Position numbers and translations under genes: made by a program. A DNA stretch of 64,000 bases from NORP240 sp942492445 (GTDB lineage: Bacteria > Pseudomonadota > Gammaproteobacteria > Pseudomonadales > Pseudohongiellaceae), in assembly GCA_942492445.1 (NCBI GenBank), contig CALOEW010000043.1, positions 50,092-114,091 of the forward strand, written 5' to 3'. The notes under the pieces are model-generated. The model did no database searches and was not told the origin of the DNA. It saw only the letters and a program-made list of their open reading frames with translations. This document shows positions 49,131-57,354 of the stretch, in pieces (the first letter of the stretch is position 1; every line of letters begins with the position of its first letter).

Positions 49131-50171
49131 ATGAGAGTGCTTGGGATAGAGACTTCCTGTGACGAAACCGGGGTCGCCGTGTACGACAGTGACCGGGGTC
49201 TGCTGGCGGACTGTCTGTACAGCCAGGTGGAAATCCACGCCCGCTATGGCGGCGTGATACCTGAACTCGCGTCCAGGGATCACGTGCGCAAGACTCTGCC
49301 GTTGATAAACGAGGTGCTGGATCAGGCCGGGATAACCCGGAAAGACCTGGATGGCATCGCCTACACCGCCGGCCCCGGCCTGGTCGGTGCATTGCTGGTT
49401 GGCGTTGCGATCGGAAGAGCTATGGGGATGGGTCTGGGTATCCCCACTCTGGGTGTGCACCACATGGAAGGACACCTGCTGGCGCCGATGCTGGAGGAAA
49501 ATCCGCCGCGGTTTCCCTTTGTAGCACTGCTGGTTTCCGGCGGACACACACAGCTGGTGCGGGTGGAAGGCATCGGCCGCTATCAGTTGCTCGGAGAATC
49601 CCTTGACGACGCTGCCGGCGAAGCTTTCGACAAGGTGGGGAAAATGCTGGGCCTGCCGTATCCAGGGGGTCCCAGGGTGGCTGCCCTGGCAGAGCAGGGC
49701 ACCTCGGGTAATTTCGTGTTTCCTCGCCCCATGGTCAACCGGCCGGGGCTGGATTTCAGTTTCAGCGGGCTGAAAACTTTTGTCCGCAATACCATAGAGG
49801 CGCACCGGCACCGCGGCGCCGCGCTGGCGCCCCAGGTGGCCGCGGATATCGCACTGGCCTTTGAGGAGGCCGTGGTCGCCACCCTGGTGATCAAATGCCG
49901 GCGCGCGCTTGAGCAGACCGGGCTGCGATCGCTGGTCATCGCCGGCGGTGTCAGCGCCAACACACGCCTGCGGGAAGGACTTGGCCGCATGGTCCATGAG
50001 CTGGCCGGAAGCCTCTATTACGCCAAACCCCGTTTCTGTACCGACAATGGGGCCATGATCGCCTACGCGGGCTGCCAGCGCCTGCTGGCCGGTGAGCGGG
50101 ATGGTCTGGAACTCAATGCCCGACCTCGCTGGCCTCTTGAGAGTCTGCCGGCGCTGTCGCCCGCATCCTGA
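49131..50171 (+). CDS. tsaD: tRNA N6-threonylcarbamoyladenosine synthase subunit TsaD
   Basis: 346-residue ASKHA-fold enzyme that transfers threonylcarbamoyl to A37 of ANN-reading tRNAs, with TsaB and TsaE. Starts MRVLGIETSCDETGVAVYD; metal ligands His111 and His115 in HHMEGHLLAPM; nucleotide loop LLVSGGHTQL and late ARPRWPL. The frame is open upstream to 48984 but homology starts at ATG 49131. plsY, which follows or precedes it in many relatives, is absent: folB starts 24 bases on. Confidence 0.97.
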   Translation: MRVLGIETSCDETGVAVYDSDRGLLADCLYSQVEIHARYGGVIPELASRDHVRKTLPLINEVLDQAGITRKDLDGIAYTAGPGLVGALLVGVAIGRAMGMGLGIPTLGVHHMEGHLLAPMLEENPPRFPFVALLVSGGHTQLVRVEGIGRYQLLGESLDDAAGEAFDKVGKMLGLPYPGGPRVAALAEQGTSGNFVFPRPMVNRPGLDFSFSGLKTFVRNTIEAHRHRGAALAPQVAADIALAFEEAVVATLVIKCRRALEQTGLRSLVIAGGVSANTRLREGLGRMVHELAGSLYYAKPRFCTDNGAMIAYAGCQRLLAGERDGLELNARPRWPLESLPALSPAS

Positions 50172-50195
50172 ATCAGGAGCTGTTGGCAACCTGCT

Positions 50196-50567
50196 ATGGA
50201 TATTGTCTACATCAGCGATCTGGAAATAGAAACAGTCATCGGCATCTTTGACTGGGAGCGCGAGCGTCGGCAGGTAGTGAAGCTTAACCTGGAAATGGCA
50301 ACCGATATTCGGCCTGCCGCCCGGGAGGACGATATCAGGCTGGCCCTCGACTATAAGCGCGTTGCCAAGCGCTTGATCGCCTTCGTGGAGGAGTCCGAGT
50401 ACTTCCTTGTTGAAACTCTGGCCGAGGAGATCGCCCGCATTGTGCGGGAGGAGTTCAATGTGCCCTGGCTCAGGCTGCAATTGGGCAAGCCGGGCGCAGT
50501 AACGGGTTCCCGTGAAGTGGGTGTGGTGATCGAGCGGGGTGAGCGCTCCGCCCGGGTTGCAGACTGA
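50196..50567 (+). CDS. folB: Dihydroneopterin aldolase
   Basis: 123-residue T-fold enzyme of folate synthesis: splits dihydroneopterin to 6-hydroxymethyl-dihydropterin and glycolaldehyde. Visible: YISDLEIETVIGIFDWERE at the start, the DYKRVAKRLI stretch, the SEYFLVETLAEEIARIV helix with the substrate-binding Glu, and LGKPGAVTGSREVGVVIER at the end. Next to folK (4 bases apart), the following step in the pathway. Confidence 0.94.
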   Translation: MDIVYISDLEIETVIGIFDWERERRQVVKLNLEMATDIRPAAREDDIRLALDYKRVAKRLIAFVEESEYFLVETLAEEIARIVREEFNVPWLRLQLGKPGAVTGSREVGVVIERGERSARVAD

Positions 50568-50571
50568 CGTC

Positions 50572-51075
50572 ATGGCACTGGTGACCCTGAGCCTCGGCAG
50601 CAACATCGACCCAGCTGCCAATATTCGCGAAGCAGTGAACGTGTTGCGCGCCAGTCATGGCCCATTACGTGTATCCCCGGTTTACGAGAGTGAAGCGGTG
50701 GGTTTCGAGGGTGATAATTTTCTGAATCTGGTGGTGGCGATGGAAGTCGACACCTGCCTTGAATCCCTGGCAACAGAGCTGAAAGGTCTGGAACAGCGGC
50801 AGGGGCGAGACCGCTCAGCAGGAGGCTTTGCCGCCCGCACGCTGGATGTGGATATTCTGACCTACGACGATCTGCAGGGAGAAGTTGCAGGGATGCGGTT
50901 GCCGCGCCCGGAAATCACCTGCTACGCATTTGTCCTGCAACCGCTCGCGGATCTGCTGCCCGATACGCGACATCCGGTCCTGGGTAAAACCTATCGGGAC
51001 CTGTGGGAGGAATTCCGGTGTTCGCAAGGAAGCAGCCAGCGTCTGTGGCAGATTCTTTTCAGCTGGCAGAGTTGA
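50572..51075 (+). CDS. folK: 6-hydroxymethyl-dihydropterin pyrophosphokinase
   Basis: 167 residues. HPPK motifs: LSLGSNIDPAANI, SPVYESEAVGFEGDNFLNLV and RDRSAGGFAARTLDVDILTYDD (ATP and Mg binding). ATG 50572 starts 4 bases after folB; an upstream GTG inside folB is possible. Phosphorylates the FolB product with ATP. Ends convergent with the pteridine-reductase-like gene. Confidence 0.94.
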   Translation: MALVTLSLGSNIDPAANIREAVNVLRASHGPLRVSPVYESEAVGFEGDNFLNLVVAMEVDTCLESLATELKGLEQRQGRDRSAGGFAARTLDVDILTYDDLQGEVAGMRLPRPEITCYAFVLQPLADLLPDTRHPVLGKTYRDLWEEFRCSQGSSQRLWQILFSWQS

Positions 51076-51124
51076 AGCCTGAATCCGGTGATCCGGAGTG
51101 CTCCAGTAAATCTGAAGCGCCCCG

Positions 51125-51877
51125 TTACAGGTTAAGCCAGCGTCCGCCATCCACCCGAACCACTTCGCCAGTCACATAGGAAGCCCGTGCGGCCAGAAAA
51201 TAAACAGTTTCGGCTATATCTTCCGCTGTGCCGGTAGTGCCAAGTGGCACCTTGCTGAGGATAGCCTGGTGGCTGTCGGAGTCATCCTGCTCCTGCTCCG
51301 GCCACAGAATCGCCCCGGGTGCAACGCCGTTGACCCGGACGCTGGGCGCCAGTTCGATGGCCAGCGACCGGGTCATTGCCTGGAGGCCGGCCTTGGCAAT
51401 GCTGTAAACCGGGTAGTGCGCCAGCGGACGGTCTGCGTAGATATCCAGCAGATTCACGATGGCGCCATGCCGCTCGCTCAGAATCGGGGAAAGGGTCTGG
51501 CACAGGAAAAAGGCACCCCGCAGGTTGCTGTCAACCAGTGCGTCCCAGTCACGTCTCGTCACCTTTCCGAAAGGCGTCGGATAGAACGCCGAGGCATTGT
51601 TGATAACCACGTCCAGGCGGCCAAACGCCAACGGAGCCCTTTCCGCCAGGGCCTTCACGTCCCGGTCGTTTCCCAGGTCCGCCTGCAGCACTACCGCCGT
51701 GTTCTGGCGCAGGCGATTCAATCGGGCCGCCAGTTGTCCGGCTTCCCGAAGCGAATGGTTACAGTGAATGATCACTCCGTACCCCTGGGTGTGAAACTTG
51801 CGGGCGATGGTTGCGCCGATACGTTTCGCGGCACCGGTGACCAGCACTGCGGGAAACCCGGTGGCAGTGATGCTCAT
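51125..51877 (-). CDS. Pteridine-reductase-like short-chain dehydrogenase (FolM-type)
   Basis: 250-residue SDR. The nucleotide motif reads TGAAKRIG, the TGxxxRxG form found in pteridine reductases, rather than the common TGxxxGxG. NNASAFYPTPF, the catalytic YSIAKAG, GVAPGAILWPEQ and GEVVRVDGG complete the fold. Together with neighbouring folB and folK this suggests reduction of dihydropteridines with NADPH. Its ATG overlaps the cca stop by 4 bases. Confidence 0.88.
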   Translation of the reverse strand: MSITATGFPAVLVTGAAKRIGATIARKFHTQGYGVIIHCNHSLREAGQLAARLNRLRQNTAVVLQADLGNDRDVKALAERAPLAFGRLDVVINNASAFYPTPFGKVTRRDWDALVDSNLRGAFFLCQTLSPILSERHGAIVNLLDIYADRPLAHYPVYSIAKAGLQAMTRSLAIELAPSVRVNGVAPGAILWPEQEQDDSDSHQAILSKVPLGTTGTAEDIAETVYFLAARASYVTGEVVRVDGGRWLNL

Positions 51878-53112
51878 CGGCTTCTCCCCAGCCGCTCCCG
51901 TATCAGTTCACAGCGCTTGCGATGCACCAGTTCCGCGATAGAGCCGCCCTGGCGGGAAGCACTGTCATCGCCGGCCAGCAACCCGGCAACGTCAAGGGAT
52001 GCTGCCGCCTGAAGTGCGGCGAGCAGCAGTTCCCGCTGAGGGTAGGGCCGGTTCTCCAATCCTGTGCGGCCTCGGGAGTCAGCTTCGCAGGCCAGCAGAA
52101 AACGCTGCAGGCGCTGCGGGCGACGGAACGCGTCCAGTGCTTCAAGCAGGTCGAGGAGGGTGCCGCTGCGCATTTCTTCCAGCCGATGCATCCGCGTGTG
52201 GTACTGGCAGACCAGAAGCGCCAGGTCCCCGTATTCTTTGGGAATCCGCAGACGAGAGTTGATGTTTCGGACCAGTGGCAGGCCCTGGCTTTCGTGACCG
52301 TAGTGATGGGGCCAGTTGTCCCGTGGTGTGACGCCTTTGCCGACATCATGTACCAGGGTTGCGTAACGGACCACCGGATCGTCGGTCAGGAGCGTAGCCT
52401 GTTCCATAACCAGCATGACGTGCACTCCAGTATCCACCTCCGGGTGGTACTTCTCCGGCTGGGGCACACCGAACAGCTTGTCGACTTCCGGCAGCAACAC
52501 GGCCAGGGCGCCACACTGACGTAGCGAGCGGAAAAAAGTTACCGGGCTGGACTCCCTCAGGGCTGTCTCAAACTCCCGCCAGACCCGTTCGCTGACAAGA
52601 TGATCCAGTTCGCCGGCTGCAACGATCCCGCGCATCAATTGCAGGGTTTCGTCGGCAATCGTGAATCCCAGGTGCGCGAACCTGGCCGCGAACCTGGCCA
52701 CGCGCAGGACTCGCAAAGGGTCTTCACTGAAGGCCTGCGACACGTGGCGCAAGACGCGATTTTCCAGATCGCCGCGCCCCCCATAGGGGTCTATGAGTCG
52801 TCCTTCGGTGTCCTCCGCCATGGCATTGATGGTGAGATCCCGCCGCAGCAGATCCTGTTCCAGTGTGACCGTATCGGAGGCGTCGAAGCTGAAACCCTTG
52901 TAACCATGACCGGTCTTGGTTTCCCTGCGGGCGAGGGCATATTCCTCATGGGTTTCGGGATGCAGAAACACCGGGAAATCCTTGCCCACGCGGCGGTATC
53001 CCTTATCCAGCAGGTCCCTGTCGCTGGCCCCTACAACTACCCAGTCCCTTTCCCTGGGGGGAATCCCGAGAAATTTGTCACGTACTGCGCCACCAACCAG
53101 ATAGACCTGCAT
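51874..53112 (-). CDS. cca: CCA-adding tRNA nucleotidyltransferase with HD domain
   Basis: 412 residues, the E. coli length. Repairs or adds the 3' CCA of tRNA without a template. GGAVRD, RERDWVVVG (catalytic Asp), RRDLTINAMA and the nucleotide-binding EDPLRVLRVARFAAR are all present, then an HD phosphohydrolase domain (VHDVGKG). I use ATG 53112 (MQVYLVGGAVRD) although the frame is open to 53241. Follows apaH by 8 bases. Confidence 0.96.
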   Translation of the reverse strand: MQVYLVGGAVRDKFLGIPPRERDWVVVGASDRDLLDKGYRRVGKDFPVFLHPETHEEYALARRETKTGHGYKGFSFDASDTVTLEQDLLRRDLTINAMAEDTEGRLIDPYGGRGDLENRVLRHVSQAFSEDPLRVLRVARFAARFAHLGFTIADETLQLMRGIVAAGELDHLVSERVWREFETALRESSPVTFFRSLRQCGALAVLLPEVDKLFGVPQPEKYHPEVDTGVHVMLVMEQATLLTDDPVVRYATLVHDVGKGVTPRDNWPHHYGHESQGLPLVRNINSRLRIPKEYGDLALLVCQYHTRMHRLEEMRSGTLLDLLEALDAFRRPQRLQRFLLACEADSRGRTGLENRPYPQRELLLAALQAAASLDVAGLLAGDDSASRQGGSIAELVHRKRCELIRERLGRSR

Positions 53113-53120
53113 GATCATGC

Positions 53121-53936
53121 CTACACGCTGAAAAGTTTTTGATCTTCCAGCCGCATCATGGTCAGTTCGCGACCCCAGACGCAACCGGTATCCAGGGCAT
53201 GGACATGTTCCCTGCCGGTAAATCCCTCCAGGGCAGCCCAATGTCCGAACAGTATATTGGCCTTCGGTGTGATCTGTTCGAAATCAAACCAGGGTCTGAA
53301 CCCTTGAGGGGCATAGGCCAGTCCTTCCTTGATACTGAAGTCCATTCGACCCTCCGCGGTACAGAACCGAATCCGAGTCAGTGTGTTGGTGATGGCGCGC
53401 AGCCGTTTCATACCCGTCAGCTCATCGCTCCAGCAATCGGGCTGGTCGCCGTACATTTTTTTCAGGAACTTGCGAAAATTGTCGCCTTGCAGGGCCACCT
53501 CCACTTCGGCCGCGTAGTCCAGGGTTTTCTGCAGGGTCCATTGTGGCGCCACGCCGGCATGTACCATCAGGTAGTTCTGAATGCCGAACGAAGTCTCCAT
53601 GCTGTCGAAGTGGGCAAGCGGCTTGTGTCGCAGCCATTCGGTCAGTTGCCCGTTGTCCGGTGCATCCAGCAGTTTTTGCAGGGTATCCTTGTTGCGGGAT
53701 TCTATGCAGCCGTGGCAGATAGCCAGGTAGTGCAGGTCATGATTGCCAAGCACCACCTGCACCGAGTCATCTATATCGCTCAGGTATCGCAGAGTGTCGA
53801 GTGATTTCGGCCCACGGTTGATCAGGTCGCCGACACACCAGAGTTGATCATGGCCGGGCTGGAATGCGGCCAATTTCAGAAGTTTCATCAGTGACTTGTA
53901 GCAGCCCTGGATATCGCCGATGGCATAGACGGTCAT
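53121..53936 (-). CDS. apaH: Diadenosine tetraphosphatase (symmetrical)
   Basis: 271-residue metallophosphatase that splits Ap4A to two ADP and removes Np4N caps. Motifs: GDIQGC (7-12), GDLINRGP, GNHDLH (about 64-69), and VHAGVAP, with a C-terminal GCVWG. ATG 53936 has GGGAG upstream; the frame is open to 54032. apaG, which sits between rsmA and apaH in E. coli and Pseudomonas, is not there. Confidence 0.96.
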   Translation of the reverse strand: MTVYAIGDIQGCYKSLMKLLKLAAFQPGHDQLWCVGDLINRGPKSLDTLRYLSDIDDSVQVVLGNHDLHYLAICHGCIESRNKDTLQKLLDAPDNGQLTEWLRHKPLAHFDSMETSFGIQNYLMVHAGVAPQWTLQKTLDYAAEVEVALQGDNFRKFLKKMYGDQPDCWSDELTGMKRLRAITNTLTRIRFCTAEGRMDFSIKEGLAYAPQGFRPWFDFEQITPKANILFGHWAALEGFTGREHVHALDTGCVWGRELTMMRLEDQKLFSV

Positions 53937-54064
53937 TGCCGCTCCCGTGAGTAGTAACAGGCCCGGTGGTTCCACCCGCTGTTCCGATTCAGATCTCCAA
54001 GTATAGCATCGCCGGCCAGAATTCCGGGTCACGACTCACGTTTCCACCAGCCTGTAGCTCTGAT

Positions 54065-54889
54065 TCAGTCGGTGTTGCCTTGCCGGGCAGTAATGGCATC
54101 GGCGATCAGGGCGAATTCCGCCAGCTCCAGATTTTCCGGGCGCAAGGAAAGATCCAGGGGCAACTGCTGGAGTTCGGGTTCGGTAATCAGGTTGCGAAGG
54201 CTGTTTTTCAGGGTTTTGCGGCGCTGGGTAAAGGCAGTACGAATCACATTCTCCAGCTCTTTGACATCCTTTACCGATACCGGCGGGTGGTCATGGGGAA
54301 TCAGCCGCACGATAGCCGAACTGACCTTCGGTTTGGGCGTGAATGCGGCCGACGGTACGTTGAACAGGTGCTCCACGCTGCAGTAGTACTGGGCCATGAG
54401 GCCTAATCGGCCGTAGTTTCTGTCGTTTCGCTTTGCGGCCAGCCGGTTGACGACTTCAAGTTGCAGCATAAACGTCATGTCGCTGATCAGTTCCTGTTGC
54501 TTGAGCAGGTGAAAGATAACCGGTGTGGAAATGTTGTAGGGAAGATTGCCAACCACCCGGAGCGAGTGGTGTTTATCGCTGATATCCGACAGGTTGAATT
54601 TGAGCGCATCCCCCTGGTGAGGATGAAAATTGGTTTCCTGCTGCAGGGATCTGGCGAGATAGTCCGCCAGATCCCGGTCCAGTTCAATAGTGTCCAGTCT
54701 CCCACATTTAGTTACCAGCTGACGGGTCAGTGCTCCCTTGCCGGGGCCGATCTCGACGATATGGTCTTCCGGTCTGGGATCAATGCAGTCGATGATGCGA
54801 TCGATTACCGACTGGTCATGAAGAAAATTCTGACCGAAGCGCTTGCGGGGTGTGTGGCGGAATGCCTCTTGTCTGGCATGAGTGTTCAA
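54065..54889 (-). CDS. rsmA: 16S rRNA (adenine1518/1519-N6)-dimethyltransferase
   Basis: 274 residues. Dimethylates A1518 and A1519 near the 3' end of 16S rRNA. KRFGQNFLHDQ, SAM loop EIGPGKGALT, VVGNLPYNIST catalytic motif, and a C-terminal domain with FTPKPKVSSAIVRL. No ATG fits; TTG 54889 has AGGGAG 9 bases upstream and gives the usual length. 26 bases after pdxA. Confidence 0.96.
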   Translation of the reverse strand: MNTHARQEAFRHTPRKRFGQNFLHDQSVIDRIIDCIDPRPEDHIVEIGPGKGALTRQLVTKCGRLDTIELDRDLADYLARSLQQETNFHPHQGDALKFNLSDISDKHHSLRVVGNLPYNISTPVIFHLLKQQELISDMTFMLQLEVVNRLAAKRNDRNYGRLGLMAQYYCSVEHLFNVPSAAFTPKPKVSSAIVRLIPHDHPPVSVKDVKELENVIRTAFTQRRKTLKNSLRNLITEPELQQLPLDLSLRPENLELAEFALIADAITARQGNTD

Positions 54890-54915
54890 GCAGTTGTGCT
54901 CCCTTGTGAATTGGA

Positions 54916-55926
54916 TCAGAGGTCTGCCGACAGCGGCTCGCGATTGAAATGTTGTGCCATCTGCCTGGCGGTGTTGATGGCATGGTAAAGACTTCCACAT
55001 TCTGCCCTGCCGGTTCCGGCCAGGTCCAGGGCCGTTCCATGATCTACCGAGGTACGGATGATCGGCAGGCCCAGGGTTATATTGCTGGCATGGCCGAATC
55101 CCTTGTATTTGAGCACCGGAAGACCCTGGTCGTGGTACATGGACAGCACGGCATCGGCACCTTTCAGGTATTTGTCCGTGAACAAGGTGTCGGCAGGCAG
55201 AGGGCCAACAAGGTCAATGCCGGTGCTACGCAGCTTTTCAAGGACCGGTTCGATGATATCGATCTCCTCACGTCCCAGGTGGCCGCCTTCTCCGGCGTGG
55301 GGATTGAGGCCGCACACCAGTATCTTGGGGTGCGCGATACCGAACTTGTTACGCAGATCCTGATCGAGGATGGTGATGATAGCGGTGAGCCGGTCCGCAT
55401 TGATGGCCCGCGGTACGTCCGCCAGGGGCAGATGAGTTGTCACCAGGGCAACTCTGAGGCCTTCGGTTGCCAGCATCATCACAGTCAGCGGTCGCTGGCA
55501 AAGTTGGGCCAGGAATTCGGTGTGACCGGAAAAGGCTATGCCTGCTTCGTTGATAACTCCTTTGTGGACAGGCCCTGTGACCAGGGCATCGCAGCGACGT
55601 TGCCGGCACAGGGAGACAGCTTTTTCCAGGGTTTCCAGAACATAGGTCGCATTGGCCGGGTCGGTGGTACCGGTGGTGCAGGGTACCCGCAGTGGAATTG
55701 CGACTATCGCAAGTTCGCCTGGTCTGCTGTTGCGTGTTGGCAGCCCGGCGTGGAATTCAGTCAGCTTCAGCGGCAGCCCCAGCAACCTGGCTCGAGCCTG
55801 CATCAGCCCCGGATCCGCCACTACGACCAACTCGCAGTCTATCGGAGGCTGTTGCGCCATCTGGATACAGATATCCGGGCCGATGCCGGCCGGCTCACCC
55901 GGTGTGATGACTAGTCGCTGTAGCAA
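54916..55926 (-). CDS. pdxA: 4-hydroxythreonine-4-phosphate dehydrogenase
   Basis: Oxidises 4-phospho-hydroxy-threonine in pyridoxal phosphate synthesis. VITPGEPAGIGPDI, GPVHKGVINEAG, FSGHTEFLA, CGLNPHAGEGGHLG and RTSVDHGTALDLAGTG are present. I choose TTG 55926 (AGGA 8 bases upstream; protein MLQRLVITPGEP, 336 aa), matching E. coli length; a GTG at 55983 gives a longer N-terminus. Between surA and rsmA, as usual. Confidence 0.94.
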   Translation of the reverse strand: MLQRLVITPGEPAGIGPDICIQMAQQPPIDCELVVVADPGLMQARARLLGLPLKLTEFHAGLPTRNSRPGELAIVAIPLRVPCTTGTTDPANATYVLETLEKAVSLCRQRRCDALVTGPVHKGVINEAGIAFSGHTEFLAQLCQRPLTVMMLATEGLRVALVTTHLPLADVPRAINADRLTAIITILDQDLRNKFGIAHPKILVCGLNPHAGEGGHLGREEIDIIEPVLEKLRSTGIDLVGPLPADTLFTDKYLKGADAVLSMYHDQGLPVLKYKGFGHASNITLGLPIIRTSVDHGTALDLAGTGRAECGSLYHAINTARQMAQHFNREPLSADL

Positions 55927-56008
55927 AATTGTTTTCCTGCCCGGACGCAGCGGGCTGAGCCGTGTCGGGTGGTAGACCGGCACCGGGATCGGGGCCTGTT
56001 ATCCGGCC

Positions 56009-57331
56009 CTATTCCTTGTACTCAACAAAGGCTGACTCGCGGATTTCGATCAGCCAGTTCTGCAGCTCGAGATCGTATTTACGATTGCGCAGGGCATTCT
56101 CCGCCTGAGCCCGGCTGAACTGCTGACTCAGGTCCTGTTCGCGGCGCCCAAGAACTTCGGCAATGTGCCAACCGGTTGCGGTGCGGAAGGGCTCGCTGAG
56201 TTCGCCGATCTCCAGTTCATTCACCACCGCTTCCATCTCGGGCGGCATCCCGCCTTCGTTCACCCAGTCCAGATCGCCACCGCCAACAACGGACGAGGCG
56301 TCGTCTGAGTTCTGACGGGCCAGTGTTTCGAAATCCTCACCGGCAAGAACTCGTTCCCGCAGTCGTGACACCAGGGCCCTTGACTGTTCTTCAGTGCGGA
56401 TCTCGTTGGGGGATACCATGATATGGCGAATGTGAGTCTGATTGACAATTCGATCCGTACCGCCGCGCAGATCGGCCAGTTCGATGATGTGAAAACCGTT
56501 CCCGGCGCGGATCGGTCCCGCCACTTCGCCTACTTCCATTTCGGGAACCAGTTCAGCGAACAGGCTGGGAATCTGATCCAGACTGCGCCACCCGAGGCTG
56601 GTGTTGCCGGCGGCAAAGCGATTGTTGAGGCTGGCCTCGGCCACCAGTTCCTGAAAGTCCGCGCCGCTTTCCGATAACGCTACAAGTTGCGCGGCGAACT
56701 GCCGTTTTTCGTTGATGACATCGCGGGAATCACCTTCCCTTATAGGGATGAGCAGGTCCTCCACCAGGTAATCCGGAGCCATCGCTGTCCGGCCCATTTC
56801 CGAATTGAGGAAATTCTCGATTTCCTGGTCGGTTATGTTGATTCGGCGATTGACCATCCCGCGCTGCATTTCCTGAAGCGTCAGTTCCCTGCGTAGCCGT
56901 TCCCGGGTCTGGTTGTAAACGCCGGCGTTCTGCAACGCTGTCACGTACTGGTCGAAACTCATGTTGTTCTGCTGCGCCACATTGGCCATTACCCGGTTCA
57001 GCGTGTCGTCATCGAAACGAATGCTGGCCCGCTCCGCCAACTGCAACTGGATGTTTTCCAGCACCAGAACCTCAAGAAGCTCCTCCCGCAGTTCGTCTAT
57101 TGGCGGAAGCGGCCTGTTGGCCTGCCTGGCCTGGGCCGTCAGATCGGCAATACGGTTTTCCAGCTCACTTTGCAGGATTACGCCGTCGTCGACGATGGCA
57201 ATGACTTTGTCCAGACTGACGCGCTGGGCCTGGGCCGGCAGTGAAATTGCCAACAGGCACAGTGTTGCCAGCAGCAGTGCCGCCCGGCGCCAGTCATAGG
57301 ACTCATAGGACTGCAATAGTTCTCTTTTCAT
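56009..57331 (-). CDS. surA: Periplasmic chaperone/prolyl isomerase SurA
   Basis: 440 residues. Signal peptide (AALLLATLCLLAISLPAQA), N-terminal chaperone domain (RVSLDKVIAIVDDGVILQSE), two parvulin domains (first around 180-280, second around 290-395 with FHIIELADLRGG and GWHIAEVLG) and a short C-terminal helix. Escorts outer-membrane proteins, LptD among them, to the Bam complex; its gene directly follows lptD here. Confidence 0.96.
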   Translation of the reverse strand: MKRELLQSYESYDWRRAALLLATLCLLAISLPAQAQRVSLDKVIAIVDDGVILQSELENRIADLTAQARQANRPLPPIDELREELLEVLVLENIQLQLAERASIRFDDDTLNRVMANVAQQNNMSFDQYVTALQNAGVYNQTRERLRRELTLQEMQRGMVNRRINITDQEIENFLNSEMGRTAMAPDYLVEDLLIPIREGDSRDVINEKRQFAAQLVALSESGADFQELVAEASLNNRFAAGNTSLGWRSLDQIPSLFAELVPEMEVGEVAGPIRAGNGFHIIELADLRGGTDRIVNQTHIRHIMVSPNEIRTEEQSRALVSRLRERVLAGEDFETLARQNSDDASSVVGGGDLDWVNEGGMPPEMEAVVNELEIGELSEPFRTATGWHIAEVLGRREQDLSQQFSRAQAENALRNRKYDLELQNWLIEIRESAFVEYKE

Positions 57332-57354
57332 AAATCGATCACTTGGTGGAATGA

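Noticed and set aside
49005..50621. 538-codon open frame antisense to tsaD-folB-folK
   Set aside because: The plus-strand genes are certain by homology; the antisense frame reflects GC-rich codon use and has no recognisable product.
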